In this document: positions 1 to 8,895 of the stretch, piece after piece
Layout: each line of letters starts with the position of its first letter
Numbering within the stretch: position 1 is the stretch's first letter
Assembly: GCA_023229575.1 (NCBI GenBank)
Contig: JALNYZ010000001.1
Coordinates: 372,001-436,000, forward strand
Direction of reading: 5' to 3'
Origin: Prolixibacteraceae bacterium
GTDB taxonomy: Bacteria > Bacteroidota > Bacteroidia > Bacteroidales > Prolixibacteraceae
DNA length: 64,000 bases
Notes under the pieces: generated by a model
The model's database searches: none
What the model was told of the DNA's origin: nothing
Seen by the model: only the letters and a program-made list of their open reading frames with translations
Position numbers and translations under genes: made by a program

Positions 1-714
1 TTGGATATTGCCAATCAAACTAAAAATAAACTATTCTCCATTGTCGCCCACGATTTGAAAAATCCGTTCAATTCGATCCTTGGATTTATTAATATTCTAA
101 TTGATGATTATGATGAACTAAACGAAGAAGAAAAACGTGAATATTTAACAATTATTCAGAAATCTTCTCAAACGGCCTTTAACTTAATCGAAAACCTGTT
201 GGATTGGGCTCTTACGCAAACCAACAAAATAACACTTAATTCTCAGGAAATTAAAGTTAAGGACATGATCGGCTCGACTGTTTTACTGCTGAGAACCTTT
301 GGGGAAAATAAATCGATCAACATCATGTTCGATGAAGTAGATGAATCACAAACCATTTACGCCGATAAGAACATGATCGATACAGTTCTTCGGAATTTGT
401 TGACAAATGCCATCAAGTTTTCTAAAAAAGGTTCATCGGTTCAAATAAGCTCCGTTATAAGAAGCGATTTTGTTGATATCAGCATAAAAGACCAGGGAGT
501 TGGGATGAACAATGAGCAAATTGAAAAATTATTTAAGATTGACGAAAACCCCTCAACGAAAGGAACTTCAGGCGAAACAGGTTCCGGGTTGGGGATGATA
601 ATTTGTAAAGAGTTTATTGAACGGAATAAGGGTGAAATTCGGGTGTCAAGTATGGAGGGCAAGGGAACAACCTTTATGATAACTCTACCGTCAGGAGGTC
701 TTGTAATTAAGTAG
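1..714 (+). CDS. Sensor histidine kinase, C-terminal part (5' truncated by window edge)
   Basis: Only the catalytic half of a sensor kinase is present; the reading frame is open at base 1, so the sensor domain lies outside the window. Seen: an H-box (SIVAHDLKNPFNSI, phospho-acceptor His near residue 18), then the HATPase_c boxes: N box (NLLTNAIKFS), G1 (DQGVGM) and G2 (GSGLGM). Known for the family: it autophosphorylates the His and passes phosphate to a response regulator. No receiver domain follows the ATPase domain and no regulator gene lies directly downstream, so its partner cannot be named. The first codon (TTG) is probably internal and not the true start. Confidence 0.9.
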   Translation: MDIANQTKNKLFSIVAHDLKNPFNSILGFINILIDDYDELNEEEKREYLTIIQKSSQTAFNLIENLLDWALTQTNKITLNSQEIKVKDMIGSTVLLLRTFGENKSINIMFDEVDESQTIYADKNMIDTVLRNLLTNAIKFSKKGSSVQISSVIRSDFVDISIKDQGVGMNNEQIEKLFKIDENPSTKGTSGETGSGLGMIICKEFIERNKGEIRVSSMEGKGTTFMITLPSGGLVIK

Positions 715-923
715 TTTATTTGCTTAAGAATTGAGAGACCAGATAGAATTCATTGGGTAAGGAGTTGAAAACAAAGTGGTTTTTAATGGAGCTCTTAACA
801 ACTTCAAGGTTAAGTCAATATTGAATCCATCCATTTTACAAAAACGTTAACCATCTAATACTTGGTCTCATCTTCCAACTTATACAGGATGAAGGCCTGA
901 ATTTCGTAATTTTAAATTCGTAA

Positions 924-1388
924 TTATTCCAGATAAGTCGAGCCCAGCGACAATCCAATTATCGCTATGGCAATGGTGTAATAAACAAGCACTTTTCGGT
1001 GTTTCTCCCTGTCAATTTGGGAGCTGTTCGAAAATACCAAACCGAGGTTGGCGATAAACAAAGCGAACAGCATCAAAACAATGTGTTCTACAGGCCAGAA
1101 TCTTTTGGCGACCAATTTCATGGCAATATCCTGACCAACAACCTCCTGACCAGAAATATCGGTAGGATTTGCAAACAGTAAAAGTCCAAAGATGAGTTGA
1201 AGATAGAGATTGACAATGAAAGCGTAGGAGAGAAATTTATCCAAGCGCAAGTAGGCCAAATTCTTGAAATATCCGCGTAACGACCTATAAAACAGCCAGA
1301 CAGCAATGATCATAAAGCAGCCACTTATGAATGTGTGCACATACTTAATGACCTGATGATCCTGGATGAGTATGGTAGTTAATGTCAT
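924..1388 (-). CDS. Small four-helix membrane protein, cytochrome b-like, last gene of heme cluster
   Basis: About 154 residues with four hydrophobic helices. Histidines sit at the start of helix 1 (QVIKYVHTFISG) and in helix 3 (WPVEHIVLM), the pattern of the small Bacteroidota proteins annotated as cytochrome B, where paired His could bind heme. I chose the ATG at 1388; an in-frame TTG at 1439 would add 17 residues but there is no family support for the extra N-terminus. It lies about 78 bp after hemG on the same strand and is likely co-transcribed. A role in heme-linked electron transfer or in supporting protoporphyrinogen oxidation is inference only. Confidence 0.6.
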   Translation of the reverse strand: MTLTTILIQDHQVIKYVHTFISGCFMIIAVWLFYRSLRGYFKNLAYLRLDKFLSYAFIVNLYLQLIFGLLLFANPTDISGQEVVGQDIAMKLVAKRFWPVEHIVLMLFALFIANLGLVFSNSSQIDREKHRKVLVYYTIAIAIIGLSLGSTYLE

Positions 1389-1466
1389 GACGAACAGATT
1401 ATCAAACAAAAATAAGAGAATTAATGAGTCTCTAATCAAAAAATCATCATTGGACAGTTCTTTTTT

Positions 1467-2822
1467 TCAGACTGCTTCCGAGAGTTTTTTACCTTGCAAA
1501 ATCCGGTCGGCCATGCCAATCCCATCCCTTAGGTTTCCACCGATGACCAAACCCGGGTATTTATGTTCGATATCAGCAATGGTATTGAACCGCTCCCCGC
1601 TATCTGCCTCATATTGCGGAATGGCGTATGAGTGGCGTATGATTTTAAAAAGGTCGGGTTGGAAATCCACAACCTTCATCAAATCGCAAAACTCTTTCCG
1701 AACAATTTCCAGTACCGCTTCATCCGGTAGCTGAAAAATATCGGGTCTCCTGACACCTCCCATGAAAATTGAGAAGAGTGCCCCTCCTTCAGGCGCTCTA
1801 TCCTTGAAGAGAGCCGACATAAAAAGAACCCCCAGTAAATCACGTTTCTCCACAAATGGAATCAGTCCGCCGAAAGCATCCAGTTTCATCCCTTTCCACT
1901 CCTTGAATCCAACAATTACTTCAAGAACTTTCGTGTAGTGCAGGGAGGTAATTTTTGCGAGGGAAACCGAATTGATAAAGGACATGACCTTGTCCAGCTG
2001 ATGGGCCCCAATTGTAGAAATGACTTTTCTGGTCTCAATTGAAATACGTTCTCCCTGACTATTCAGATAAGAAACTTCAAAATGATTGGCCACTGGATTA
2101 ACCAATATCTCATTACAGTTTAGCAAGATACGATCCTCTCCGATATTTTTTACCAGCGCATTGATCAATGCAGATATGCCTCCCCTGACAGAAAACACCC
2201 CTCTAGTCACCCTTTTCATCTCCTCTGTTTTGGGCTGAAACTGTTTTTTGACGGTTCCACCAATAAAACTGCCGTATTGTTGCTCCAACTGATAGAGTTT
2301 TGGCAAGGCATACTTCGGGACCAACCTACCGGGATCACCGGCATAGACCCCAATGATGAAAGGATCAATGGCATAGTTTAAAAAACTATTACCCAAACGC
2401 CTTCTGACCAGTCCGGCCAATGTTTCGTGGGGATCTTTTCCTTTAGGCCTGAAGGGCTCAAGCAGTATACGAAATTTATCTTTCAGGCTGAAAAGTGGTG
2501 TAGTCACTGCCGATTTGAGTCCTCCCGGAAGCGCCTCCCACTTTCCGTTTTTCAATACATATCTCTTTTTGACTGTACCACCGGCCACCTCCAGTTCACA
2601 ATCATCGCCCAATTCCTCAAAAAGATGAAGGACTTCAGCATTTGAAATAACCCCTGAGTTGGGCCCCTCCTCATACAGAAATCCGTTTTCGCTGACGCTA
2701 TGGATCACACCACCGGCCCGGTTGGCCTGTTCAAGCACAACAAAGTCCAGTCCCCTCTTTTGCAGGTGAAATGCGGTAGTCAAACCGGTCAGACCTGCGC
2801 CAATTATTACAACTTCTCTCAT
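1467..2822 (-). CDS. hemG: Protoporphyrinogen oxidase, HemY/HemG flavoprotein type
   Basis: A 451-residue FAD enzyme that oxidises protoporphyrinogen IX to protoporphyrin IX, using O2 in characterised homologues. The N-terminal dinucleotide-binding motif (VVIIGAGLTGLTTAFHL) and the following acidic strand end (FVVLEQANRAGGVI) mark the monoamine-oxidase-like FAD fold, and the C-terminus (GNLRDGIGMADRI) is the usual FAD-contacting end. The start codon overlaps the hemH stop by 4 bp (ATGA), so the two are translationally coupled. It is odd beside the oxygen-independent HemN: the pathway as encoded mixes an anaerobic decarboxylase with a usually oxygen-dependent oxidase. HemY-type enzymes can also act on coproporphyrinogen, but the presence of HemN argues for the protoporphyrin route. 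Confidence 0.92.
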   Translation of the reverse strand: MREVVIIGAGLTGLTTAFHLQKRGLDFVVLEQANRAGGVIHSVSENGFLYEEGPNSGVISNAEVLHLFEELGDDCELEVAGGTVKKRYVLKNGKWEALPGGLKSAVTTPLFSLKDKFRILLEPFRPKGKDPHETLAGLVRRRLGNSFLNYAIDPFIIGVYAGDPGRLVPKYALPKLYQLEQQYGSFIGGTVKKQFQPKTEEMKRVTRGVFSVRGGISALINALVKNIGEDRILLNCNEILVNPVANHFEVSYLNSQGERISIETRKVISTIGAHQLDKVMSFINSVSLAKITSLHYTKVLEVIVGFKEWKGMKLDAFGGLIPFVEKRDLLGVLFMSALFKDRAPEGGALFSIFMGGVRRPDIFQLPDEAVLEIVRKEFCDLMKVVDFQPDLFKIIRHSYAIPQYEADSGERFNTIADIEHKYPGLVIGGNLRDGIGMADRILQGKKLSEAV

Positions 2823-3748
2823 GATTTTAGTACTAAATCGGTCAACATGCTTACAAACAGCAAATCAGCCTCCGGTAATTTGACTCTCGAAATGTTTTTG
2901 ATACCCAGTACCTCCTTTGCATAGGGTATCAGTTCATAATCCAAATCGTACCTGGTTTCAAGGTTTTCGTGCACAAAACTGATAGGGATAAGCACCAGGT
3001 CGTCGATACCCTCTTCCGCCAAAGTTTTCAAATGATCCCTGACATCCGGGCCAATCCAGCCTCCTCTTTTCATGCCCGATTGAAATGCAGCTTCATAGTG
3101 GTATCCAAGCTTTCCTGCAATCAGCGCAGCACTGTTGATAATTCCTCTTGGGTAGGTATCACCTTTCAAAACATAGTATTCAGGAATGGAATGCGCACTG
3201 AAAACCAGGGTAGGATTGTCAATACCAAGTTCTTTGAGGTGCTTTTTGATATTGAAGGTCCAGAACGCGACAAAATCAGGGTGTTCGTAAAACTCCTCCT
3301 GCACCGCAATTTTGAAGAACGGATCATTGTCTGAAATCTTTTTTATATCAGCCTTTACACTAGAAGTGGTTGTAAAACTGGACTGAGGATAAAGTGGAAT
3401 AGCCAAAATTTCGCTGATTCCCTCTCTTTTAAAATCTTCCAGGGTATTGCTGATGTCAGGGGAGGAATAGGAAAAGGCGTGCTTTACTGCATAAGATGTA
3501 CCCAAAAGAGCTTGCAGTGCCCTGGTTGTATGAATGGTGGATCGAACCAGGGGCGTACCACCAATCATTTCATATTTTTTCCATGACTTTTTATAGCGGC
3601 TGCGGCTGATTATAAATGAAAGGAGATGCCTTACCGGTTTGCTGTAAGGAAGAATAGCAGGGTCCCTAAACATTCGCGAAAGAAACGTTTTCAGCTCCTC
3701 CGGCGACTCGGGACCACCCATATTGACCAACATTACCCCTTTCAACAT
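2819..3748 (-). CDS. hemH: Ferrochelatase
   Basis: This 309-residue enzyme inserts Fe2+ into the porphyrin ring, the last step of heme synthesis. The N-terminus (LVNMGGPESPEEL) is typical. The catalytic His is in VFSAHSIPE (about H186), and the metal-proximal Glu is in SFVHENLETRYDLD (about E264). Length fits soluble bacterial ferrochelatases, and no C-terminal membrane anchor or [2Fe-2S] extension is seen. The stop overlaps the hemG start; upstream it is separated from hemN by a 217-bp gap that holds a long inverted repeat, so hemH-hemG may be partly uncoupled from the rest of the operon. Confidence 0.95.
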   Translation of the reverse strand: MLKGVMLVNMGGPESPEELKTFLSRMFRDPAILPYSKPVRHLLSFIISRSRYKKSWKKYEMIGGTPLVRSTIHTTRALQALLGTSYAVKHAFSYSSPDISNTLEDFKREGISEILAIPLYPQSSFTTTSSVKADIKKISDNDPFFKIAVQEEFYEHPDFVAFWTFNIKKHLKELGIDNPTLVFSAHSIPEYYVLKGDTYPRGIINSAALIAGKLGYHYEAAFQSGMKRGGWIGPDVRDHLKTLAEEGIDDLVLIPISFVHENLETRYDLDYELIPYAKEVLGIKNISRVKLPEADLLFVSMLTDLVLKS

Positions 3749-3766
3749 TTCAGCTTATTTTATACT

Positions 3767-3944
3767 ACACAGAGTTTCACAGAGAAGCACAGAGTTACAC
3801 GGAGAACAAGCTCTAAATCGTTTGAAGGGTTTAGATAGTTTAAAAAAGTTTGAAGGGTTATCGCCTTTGAACAATTCAAACCCCTAAATGTCATACTTTT
3901 TTTTGTCTCTGTGGAACTCTGTGCTTCTCTGTGCAACTCTGTGT
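3767..3944. repeat. Long inverted repeat with 10-bp tandem-repeat arms
   Basis: Arms of 38 bp at 3767-3804 and 3907-3944 are reverse complements with 35 of 38 matches, separated by 102 bp. The left arm is itself four 10-bp units starting at 3768, 3778, 3788 and 3798 (CACAGAGTTT, CACAGAGAAG, CACAGAGTTA, CACGGAGAAC). The spacer holds two copies of TTTGAAGGGTT and a partial inverse of it. The transcript would fold into a very stable hairpin between hemN and hemH. No ORF is supported here. Similar structures with different units occur at 6452-6532 and 50582-50740. Confidence 0.85.
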
Positions 3945-3965
3945 AACTTTTTTATTATATCAAAT

Positions 3966-5342
3966 TCAGACTGTCTTGGAATATACCCCCTCCCCGCTTT
4001 TTAGTGCGGGATCAAGTGTCATGGCGATATTCCGGGCACAAAGAAAACCTTTTTCTGTCAACAGAATATGATTATTATCCAACTTCATCAGGCCATCTTC
4101 AATAAAATCCACAAATTTTGCAGGATCAAAAGTGAGCAACGTTTTCAGATCATCCGGGGAAATTTCAAATTCGTCGGCTATTTCAACCAAATCAAGCAAT
4201 CCGTTGCACATGATGCAATTGATGACTGAACGGACGATCAGCTCCTGTTTGCTGAGCTTGTAGCCTCTTTCAATAGCGGTTCCGGTTGCTTCAATAGCCT
4301 CCATGTATTTTGTGATCTCCTTGTGATTTTGCGCGTAAGCACCCCAAAGCTGACTGATCGAAGAGGCTCCGAATGCGTAAACCTGGCCTGTAGTTTCCAA
4401 AGTACAGTATCCCTGAAAATTACGGTGGAGCTGTTTATGGTTAAATGCTTTGGTAAGATCGTCGTCCGGTAGCGTAAAATGGTCTATTCCTATTGAAATA
4501 TAACCAGCCTCCTTCAATTGCGCTGTTGCCTGAAGAAAGAGTTTCATTTTATCGTTTGCATCGGGTAGCCCGATGGCTTCAAGCTGTTTCTGGGCTACCT
4601 TTACCCATGGGACATGGGCATAAGAGAAGGTAACAATTCGGTCAGGCCGGATGGCAATGGCCTGATCGATGGTATTTTTGAAGCTTTCGGGCGTCTGCAT
4701 GGGGAGTCCGTAGATAAAATCGAGGTTGATTCCCCTGAATCCCTTGGTTCTCAGGTAGGCCACCACTTCATTGACCGGGTGCCTTGGTACGTCCCTGTTC
4801 ACCACATTCAATACATCCTCCCTGAAATCCTGGATGCCAAGACTGATTCTGTTAAATCCCATCTCAGCAAGCTGGTCGATGTGGGGGTAATCCAGGTAGG
4901 CAGGACTGCACTCCATCGCAATCTCTGCCTTGGCACTTAATGTAAAATGCTGCCTGATCCAATCCATGATCTCTCTAATGTAACTCATGGATATTGAATT
5001 TGGAGTACCACCTCCCCAATGAATCTGGGTAACAGGCCGTGAACCATCCAGATGGGACGCAACCAGTTTGATTTCAGATTTTAGTGCTTTTATATACCTT
5101 TCAACCACCATTTTGCGCTGTGCAATCACCGTAGAGCAGCCACAAAAATGGCAACGCTTCGGACAAAATGGAATGTGAACATAAAGGGAAATATTTTCCG
5201 GCTTTTGCTGATTGGACTCTTTCAACTCCCGGATATAATCCGAAGTGGTAAAACTTTCATTGAAAAAATTGGCCGGAGGATAGCTGGTATATCTCGGTCC
5301 GGAAACGTTGTATTTGTGAAGAAAATCAGTGCTAATATCCAT
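3966..5342 (-). CDS. hemN: Oxygen-independent coproporphyrinogen III oxidase (radical SAM)
   Basis: A 458-residue radical-SAM enzyme that decarboxylates two propionates of coproporphyrinogen III. The cluster motif is YVHIPFCPKRCHFCGC, with C60, C64 and C67 as the [4Fe-4S] ligands and the extra Cys (C69) of true HemN. The N-terminal RYTSYPPANFF segment and a full HemN C-terminal domain separate it from the HemW-like chaperones, which lack these. It starts 3 bp after the hemE stop, so the two are in one operon. Presence of this form instead of HemF indicates anaerobic or low-oxygen heme synthesis. Confidence 0.95.
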   Translation of the reverse strand: MDISTDFLHKYNVSGPRYTSYPPANFFNESFTTSDYIRELKESNQQKPENISLYVHIPFCPKRCHFCGCSTVIAQRKMVVERYIKALKSEIKLVASHLDGSRPVTQIHWGGGTPNSISMSYIREIMDWIRQHFTLSAKAEIAMECSPAYLDYPHIDQLAEMGFNRISLGIQDFREDVLNVVNRDVPRHPVNEVVAYLRTKGFRGINLDFIYGLPMQTPESFKNTIDQAIAIRPDRIVTFSYAHVPWVKVAQKQLEAIGLPDANDKMKLFLQATAQLKEAGYISIGIDHFTLPDDDLTKAFNHKQLHRNFQGYCTLETTGQVYAFGASSISQLWGAYAQNHKEITKYMEAIEATGTAIERGYKLSKQELIVRSVINCIMCNGLLDLVEIADEFEISPDDLKTLLTFDPAKFVDFIEDGLMKLDNNHILLTEKGFLCARNIAMTLDPALKSGEGVYSKTV

Positions 5343-5345
5343 GGC

Positions 5346-6380
5346 CTATCCCCTCTTCCAATTGGTTCGTTTGATCCAGTCCACCACCAGTTTTGCATTT
5401 TCAAACGGGATTCCAGGCATAAAGCCATGTCCCAGGTTAAAGATCCATTTCTGTTCCTTTGAACCAAAATCTATATATTTTTCGAGAGTTTCCACGATGG
5501 TCGCCTGATCTGCAAACAGCAACCGGGGATCAAGGTTCCCCTGCAAGCCTATCTCTTTGTGAACCAATATCCGGGCTTCATCAATTGGCATCTGCCAATC
5601 GACACTCAAAAAATCGGCATCTTCGGGTTGAATGTGTTTGATTCCGTACCCAAGTCCTTTTGGCAAAAAGATTACCGGACAGCCCTCTTCCCTTGCTGCC
5701 ATTGCAATCCTCCTGACATATGGCATCATCACCTCCTGGTAGAGATCGGATGGAATTAATCCGGCATGCGTTTCGAATATCTGGAAAGCCGAAACACCAT
5801 GTCTTACCTGATTCTTCGCGTATTCGACGGAGAGTTCAGTGATCGCGGAAAGCAATTTATGGGTCATCTTCCTGTCTCGATACAACAAGGAGACAGCTTC
5901 AGGAAAAGTGTGGTTGGAACTCAATCCCTGAACCATGTAGCACAGGGTTGTGAAAGGCGCTCCACAGAAACCAATCAAAGGAATATCTGCAGGTTTGGTG
6001 CGGATAATCTCGTCGATGGCATCGTAGATATAGGTCAATTTCGAGGCATCAGGATTGAGAATAAGTGACGGGTCCTCTAACTCCTTCAGGGCAACATCGA
6101 ATTTTGGTCCCGAGTCGGTAAAATTCAGGTTCATTCCCAGGGCTGCCGGAATTACTAGTATATCTGAAAAGAGTATTGCCGCATCTACACCCAAGTCATA
6201 AACCGGCATCAGCGTCACTTCTGCGGCCAGTTTTGGCGAGTGCATCAACTCGGAAAAGGTATGTTTCTCGCGCAATTTCAGGTAGTTGGGTAATACCCGA
6301 CCTGCCTGGCGCATGAACCAAACCGGTGGTCGGCTGGTCGATTTTCCGTTGATGGTATCTAAAAATAAAGATTTGCTCAT
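5346..6380 (-). CDS. hemE: Uroporphyrinogen decarboxylase
   Basis: This enzyme converts uroporphyrinogen III to coproporphyrinogen III in the cytosol without a cofactor. The signature RPPVWFMRQAGRVLPNY near the N-terminus contains the substrate-binding Arg residues and is diagnostic. The ATG at 6380 gives 344 residues; a TTG at 6398 would add six residues but is less likely. The stop is 3 bp from the hemN start. The gap upstream to hemL carries an inverted repeat (6452-6532). Confidence 0.95.
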   Translation of the reverse strand: MSKSLFLDTINGKSTSRPPVWFMRQAGRVLPNYLKLREKHTFSELMHSPKLAAEVTLMPVYDLGVDAAILFSDILVIPAALGMNLNFTDSGPKFDVALKELEDPSLILNPDASKLTYIYDAIDEIIRTKPADIPLIGFCGAPFTTLCYMVQGLSSNHTFPEAVSLLYRDRKMTHKLLSAITELSVEYAKNQVRHGVSAFQIFETHAGLIPSDLYQEVMMPYVRRIAMAAREEGCPVIFLPKGLGYGIKHIQPEDADFLSVDWQMPIDEARILVHKEIGLQGNLDPRLLFADQATIVETLEKYIDFGSKEQKWIFNLGHGFMPGIPFENAKLVVDWIKRTNWKRG

Positions 6381-6451
6381 TTTTTCTTTGATTCGCAATC
6401 ATTGCGATTTTAGTACAAATTCAGCTCCCTACTTTGTGTTTCCCTTCGTGT

Positions 6452-6532
6452 ATTACTTAGTGTTCTTTGTGGTTAAATTTTAAAACTCTTACCACGAAGG
6501 ACTCAAAGGATTTCACAAAGGTCTCTAAGTAA
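6452..6532. repeat. Inverted repeat in hemL-hemE gap
   Basis: Arms at 6452-6472 (ATTACTTAG followed by a TCTTTGTGG-like stretch) and 6512-6532 are imperfect reverse complements, 17 of 21 matching. Between and around them are degenerate units CACGAAGG, CTCAAAGG and CACAAAGG at roughly 10-12 bp steps, plus a facing CCTTCGTG at about 6443. It has the same design as the elements at 3767 and 50582, but more decayed. Confidence 0.6.
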
Positions 6533-6540
6533 TGAAAGTA

Positions 6541-7836
6541 TTAATTTTCCAATTGTTTCAAAGCCAATAAATTGGCGGCGATCATACTGTCAATCTCTTC
6601 ATCCGTATGGGCATAGGAGACAAACAGACATTCGAATTGTGAAGGGGCAAGATAGATACCACTCTCGAGCGACTGTTTAAAATAGGCCGCATAACGAGCT
6701 GTATCCGCAGTCATTGCCTCATCCAGATTATTCACCTGAGGTGCATCGGTAAAAAAGAGAGTCATCATCGATCCAACCCTGTTGATCACCCCTTTGATTC
6801 CTGTTTTCTTAAGGTTTTCAAGAATCCCGGCTTCCAGTTTCGCAGCTTTGCGTTCCATTTCGCTGTAGAGGTCCGGAGTCTCTTCGATCATGCTCAACAT
6901 GGCAATCCCGGCAGCCATTGCCAGTGGATTTCCTGATAAGGTACCGGCTTGGTAAACAGGTCCGACAGGGGCCATCATCTCCATGATCTCTTTACGTCCT
7001 CCGTAGGCGCCTACCGGGAGACCTCCGCCGATGATTTTTCCCAGTGTGGTCAGGTCGGGAAGGATACCAAAATACTCCTGTGCTCCCCCCTTTGCCAGCC
7101 TGAAACCGGTGATTACCTCGTCAAAAATCAGCAATGCCCCATATTTGGTGGTGAGATCCCTCAATCCCTGCAAGAATTCTTTGGTTGGAACGACGACCCC
7201 CATATTACCGGCAACCGGTTCGAGGATGACGGCTGCAATTTCGTTGCCCTTCTCCCTGAAGAGCGCTTCAACGGAAGCAAGGTTGTTGTATTCGGCCATC
7301 AGGGTATCCTTGGCAGTACCCTTGGTAATTCCCGGACTATTTGGGATACCCAATGTCATTGCACCCGAACCTGCCTTGATCAGAAAGCTGTCGCCGTGAC
7401 CGTGGTAATTGCCGGCAAATTTGACGAATGCCTCCCTACCGGTGAAACCACGGGCCAAACGGATGGCGCTCATCGTTGCCTCTGTACCGGAACTGACCAT
7501 CCTGACCATCTCTATGGAAGGAACCATTCTGACGATGCGCTCGGCCATCTCCGTTTCATATTGGGAAGGCGCTCCAAAGCTCGTTCCATTCACGGCTGCA
7601 TCACTGATAGCCTGAAGAATCCGTTCATGGGCATGGCCAAACAGCATCGGACCCCAGGAGGCCAGGCAGTCGATGTACTGGTTTCCATCCAAATCGGTGA
7701 TGGTGGTCCCTTTGGCTTTTTTGACAAAAACCGGGTTCATTCCCACACTTTTGAATGCCCTCACCGGCGAATTAACACCGCCGGGAATACACTTTTGTGC
7801 CCTTTCGAAGGCCGCTACACTTTGCTTATTTTGCAT
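6541..7836 (-). CDS. hemL: Glutamate-1-semialdehyde 2,1-aminomutase
   Basis: A 431-residue PLP enzyme that makes 5-aminolevulinate from the product of HemA. The class-III aminotransferase fold is evident: GVNSPVRAF near the start (substrate gate region), IFDEVITGFR for the PLP-interacting Asp, and the Schiff-base Lys at about K267 in TLGKIIGGGLPVGAYGG. The start ATG at 7836 matches family N-termini (AFERAQKCIPGGVNSP). The gene sits between hemB and hemE, 68 bp downstream of hemB, in the same operon. Confidence 0.97.
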   Translation of the reverse strand: MQNKQSVAAFERAQKCIPGGVNSPVRAFKSVGMNPVFVKKAKGTTITDLDGNQYIDCLASWGPMLFGHAHERILQAISDAAVNGTSFGAPSQYETEMAERIVRMVPSIEMVRMVSSGTEATMSAIRLARGFTGREAFVKFAGNYHGHGDSFLIKAGSGAMTLGIPNSPGITKGTAKDTLMAEYNNLASVEALFREKGNEIAAVILEPVAGNMGVVVPTKEFLQGLRDLTTKYGALLIFDEVITGFRLAKGGAQEYFGILPDLTTLGKIIGGGLPVGAYGGRKEIMEMMAPVGPVYQAGTLSGNPLAMAAGIAMLSMIEETPDLYSEMERKAAKLEAGILENLKKTGIKGVINRVGSMMTLFFTDAPQVNNLDEAMTADTARYAAYFKQSLESGIYLAPSQFECLFVSYAHTDEEIDSMIAANLLALKQLEN

Positions 7837-7882
7837 CTATTCAATCGCTATTAATTGAAGGGCAATCTCTAGCCCTCCCCAC

Positions 7883-7910
7883 TTTATCCTTTATCCTTTA
7901 TCCTTTATCC
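7883..7910. repeat. Heptamer tandem repeat at the hemB 3' end
   Basis: Four perfect copies of TTTATCC on the plus strand (GGATAAA on the coding strand). The first coding-strand copy supplies the final Gly codon and TAA stop of hemB, and the rest lie in the hemB-hemL gap. Length changes would alter spacer length, not the HemB sequence, because the stop is in the first copy. Confidence 0.9.
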
Positions 7911-8885
7911 TTTTAAGATCTTCGCTGCTTCAACCGCATGGTAGGTAATAATAATATCCGCCCCCGCTCTTTTGATAGAGGTTAGGATCTCCATCATTAC
8001 CCTGGGGCCATCGATCCAGCCATTGGCAGCAGCCGCTTTTACCATGGAGAATTCTCCACTAACGTTGTAAGCGGCAACAGGCATTCCGAATTCGCTCTTT
8101 ACCCTATGAATAACATCCAGATAACTCAGCGCTGGTTTTACCATCACGATATCGGCTCCTTCCGCAATATCCAGCTCTACTTCCCGAATCGCTTCATCGG
8201 TATTGGCAGGATTCATCTGATAAGTGGCGCGGTTACCAAATTTTGGTGCGCTCTCGGCCGCCTCTCTGAAAGGTCCGTAAAATCCTGAAGCATATTTGGC
8301 TGAATAGGCCATAATTGGAATCTTGTAAAAACCATTGGCATCCAACTGCTCGCGGATTACACCAACGCGTCCGTCCATCATATCGCTGGGGGCAATCATA
8401 TCCGCACCCGCTTCAGCAAGTGAAACAGATTGTTTGGCAAGGGTAACCAATGTCAGGTCATTGTCGACGTCGCCATCTACAATGGTTCCGCAATGGCCGT
8501 GAACCGTGTATTCACAGTTACAGACATCGGCTATGACAAACAGATTTTTGGTAGCCGGATCTTTTTTGATGGCACGAATCGCCTGCTGGACGATTCCGTT
8601 GTGTTCGCAGGCAACACTTCCGTCCTCATCCTTTTGAGGAGGGATTCCGAAAAGCAAAACAGATTTTACACCGGCAGCTACAATATTTTTACACTCTTCA
8701 ACCAGAAGATCGACAGATAGTTGAGAATTACCCGGCATAGAGCTGATGGGGTTGTTGACTTTGGTACCAGAACAGACAAACAGAGGCATCACGAAATCGT
8801 CGACAGACAACTTGGTTTCAGTAACCATCTCTCTCAAAACACCGTTGTATCTCAATCTTCTTAATCTTGTAACTGGAAATCTCAT
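7905..8885 (-). CDS. hemB: Porphobilinogen synthase (5-aminolevulinate dehydratase), zinc type
   Basis: A 326-residue enzyme that condenses two 5-aminolevulinates to porphobilinogen. The two Schiff-base lysines are about K197 (YSAKYASGFYGPFR) and K250 (IVMVKPALSYLD). Three cysteines, C122, C124 and C132 in DVCNCEYTVHGHCG, form the catalytic zinc site, so this is the Zn-dependent subclass; Mg-only enzymes have Asp and other residues there. It starts 10 bp after the hemC stop, and its stop lies in a heptamer tandem repeat. Confidence 0.97.
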   Translation of the reverse strand: MRFPVTRLRRLRYNGVLREMVTETKLSVDDFVMPLFVCSGTKVNNPISSMPGNSQLSVDLLVEECKNIVAAGVKSVLLFGIPPQKDEDGSVACEHNGIVQQAIRAIKKDPATKNLFVIADVCNCEYTVHGHCGTIVDGDVDNDLTLVTLAKQSVSLAEAGADMIAPSDMMDGRVGVIREQLDANGFYKIPIMAYSAKYASGFYGPFREAAESAPKFGNRATYQMNPANTDEAIREVELDIAEGADIVMVKPALSYLDVIHRVKSEFGMPVAAYNVSGEFSMVKAAAANGWIDGPRVMMEILTSIKRAGADIIITYHAVEAAKILKG

Positions 8886-8895
8886 GGCATTTTTT

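Noticed and set aside
924..1439. TTG start at 1439 for the cytochrome b-like protein
   Set aside because: The extra 17 residues add a hydrophobic run that the family lacks; ATG at 1388 fits better.
6949..7854. Long 301-codon plus-strand frame opposite hemL
   Set aside because: Antisense shadow of a well-supported PLP enzyme; no domain-like content.
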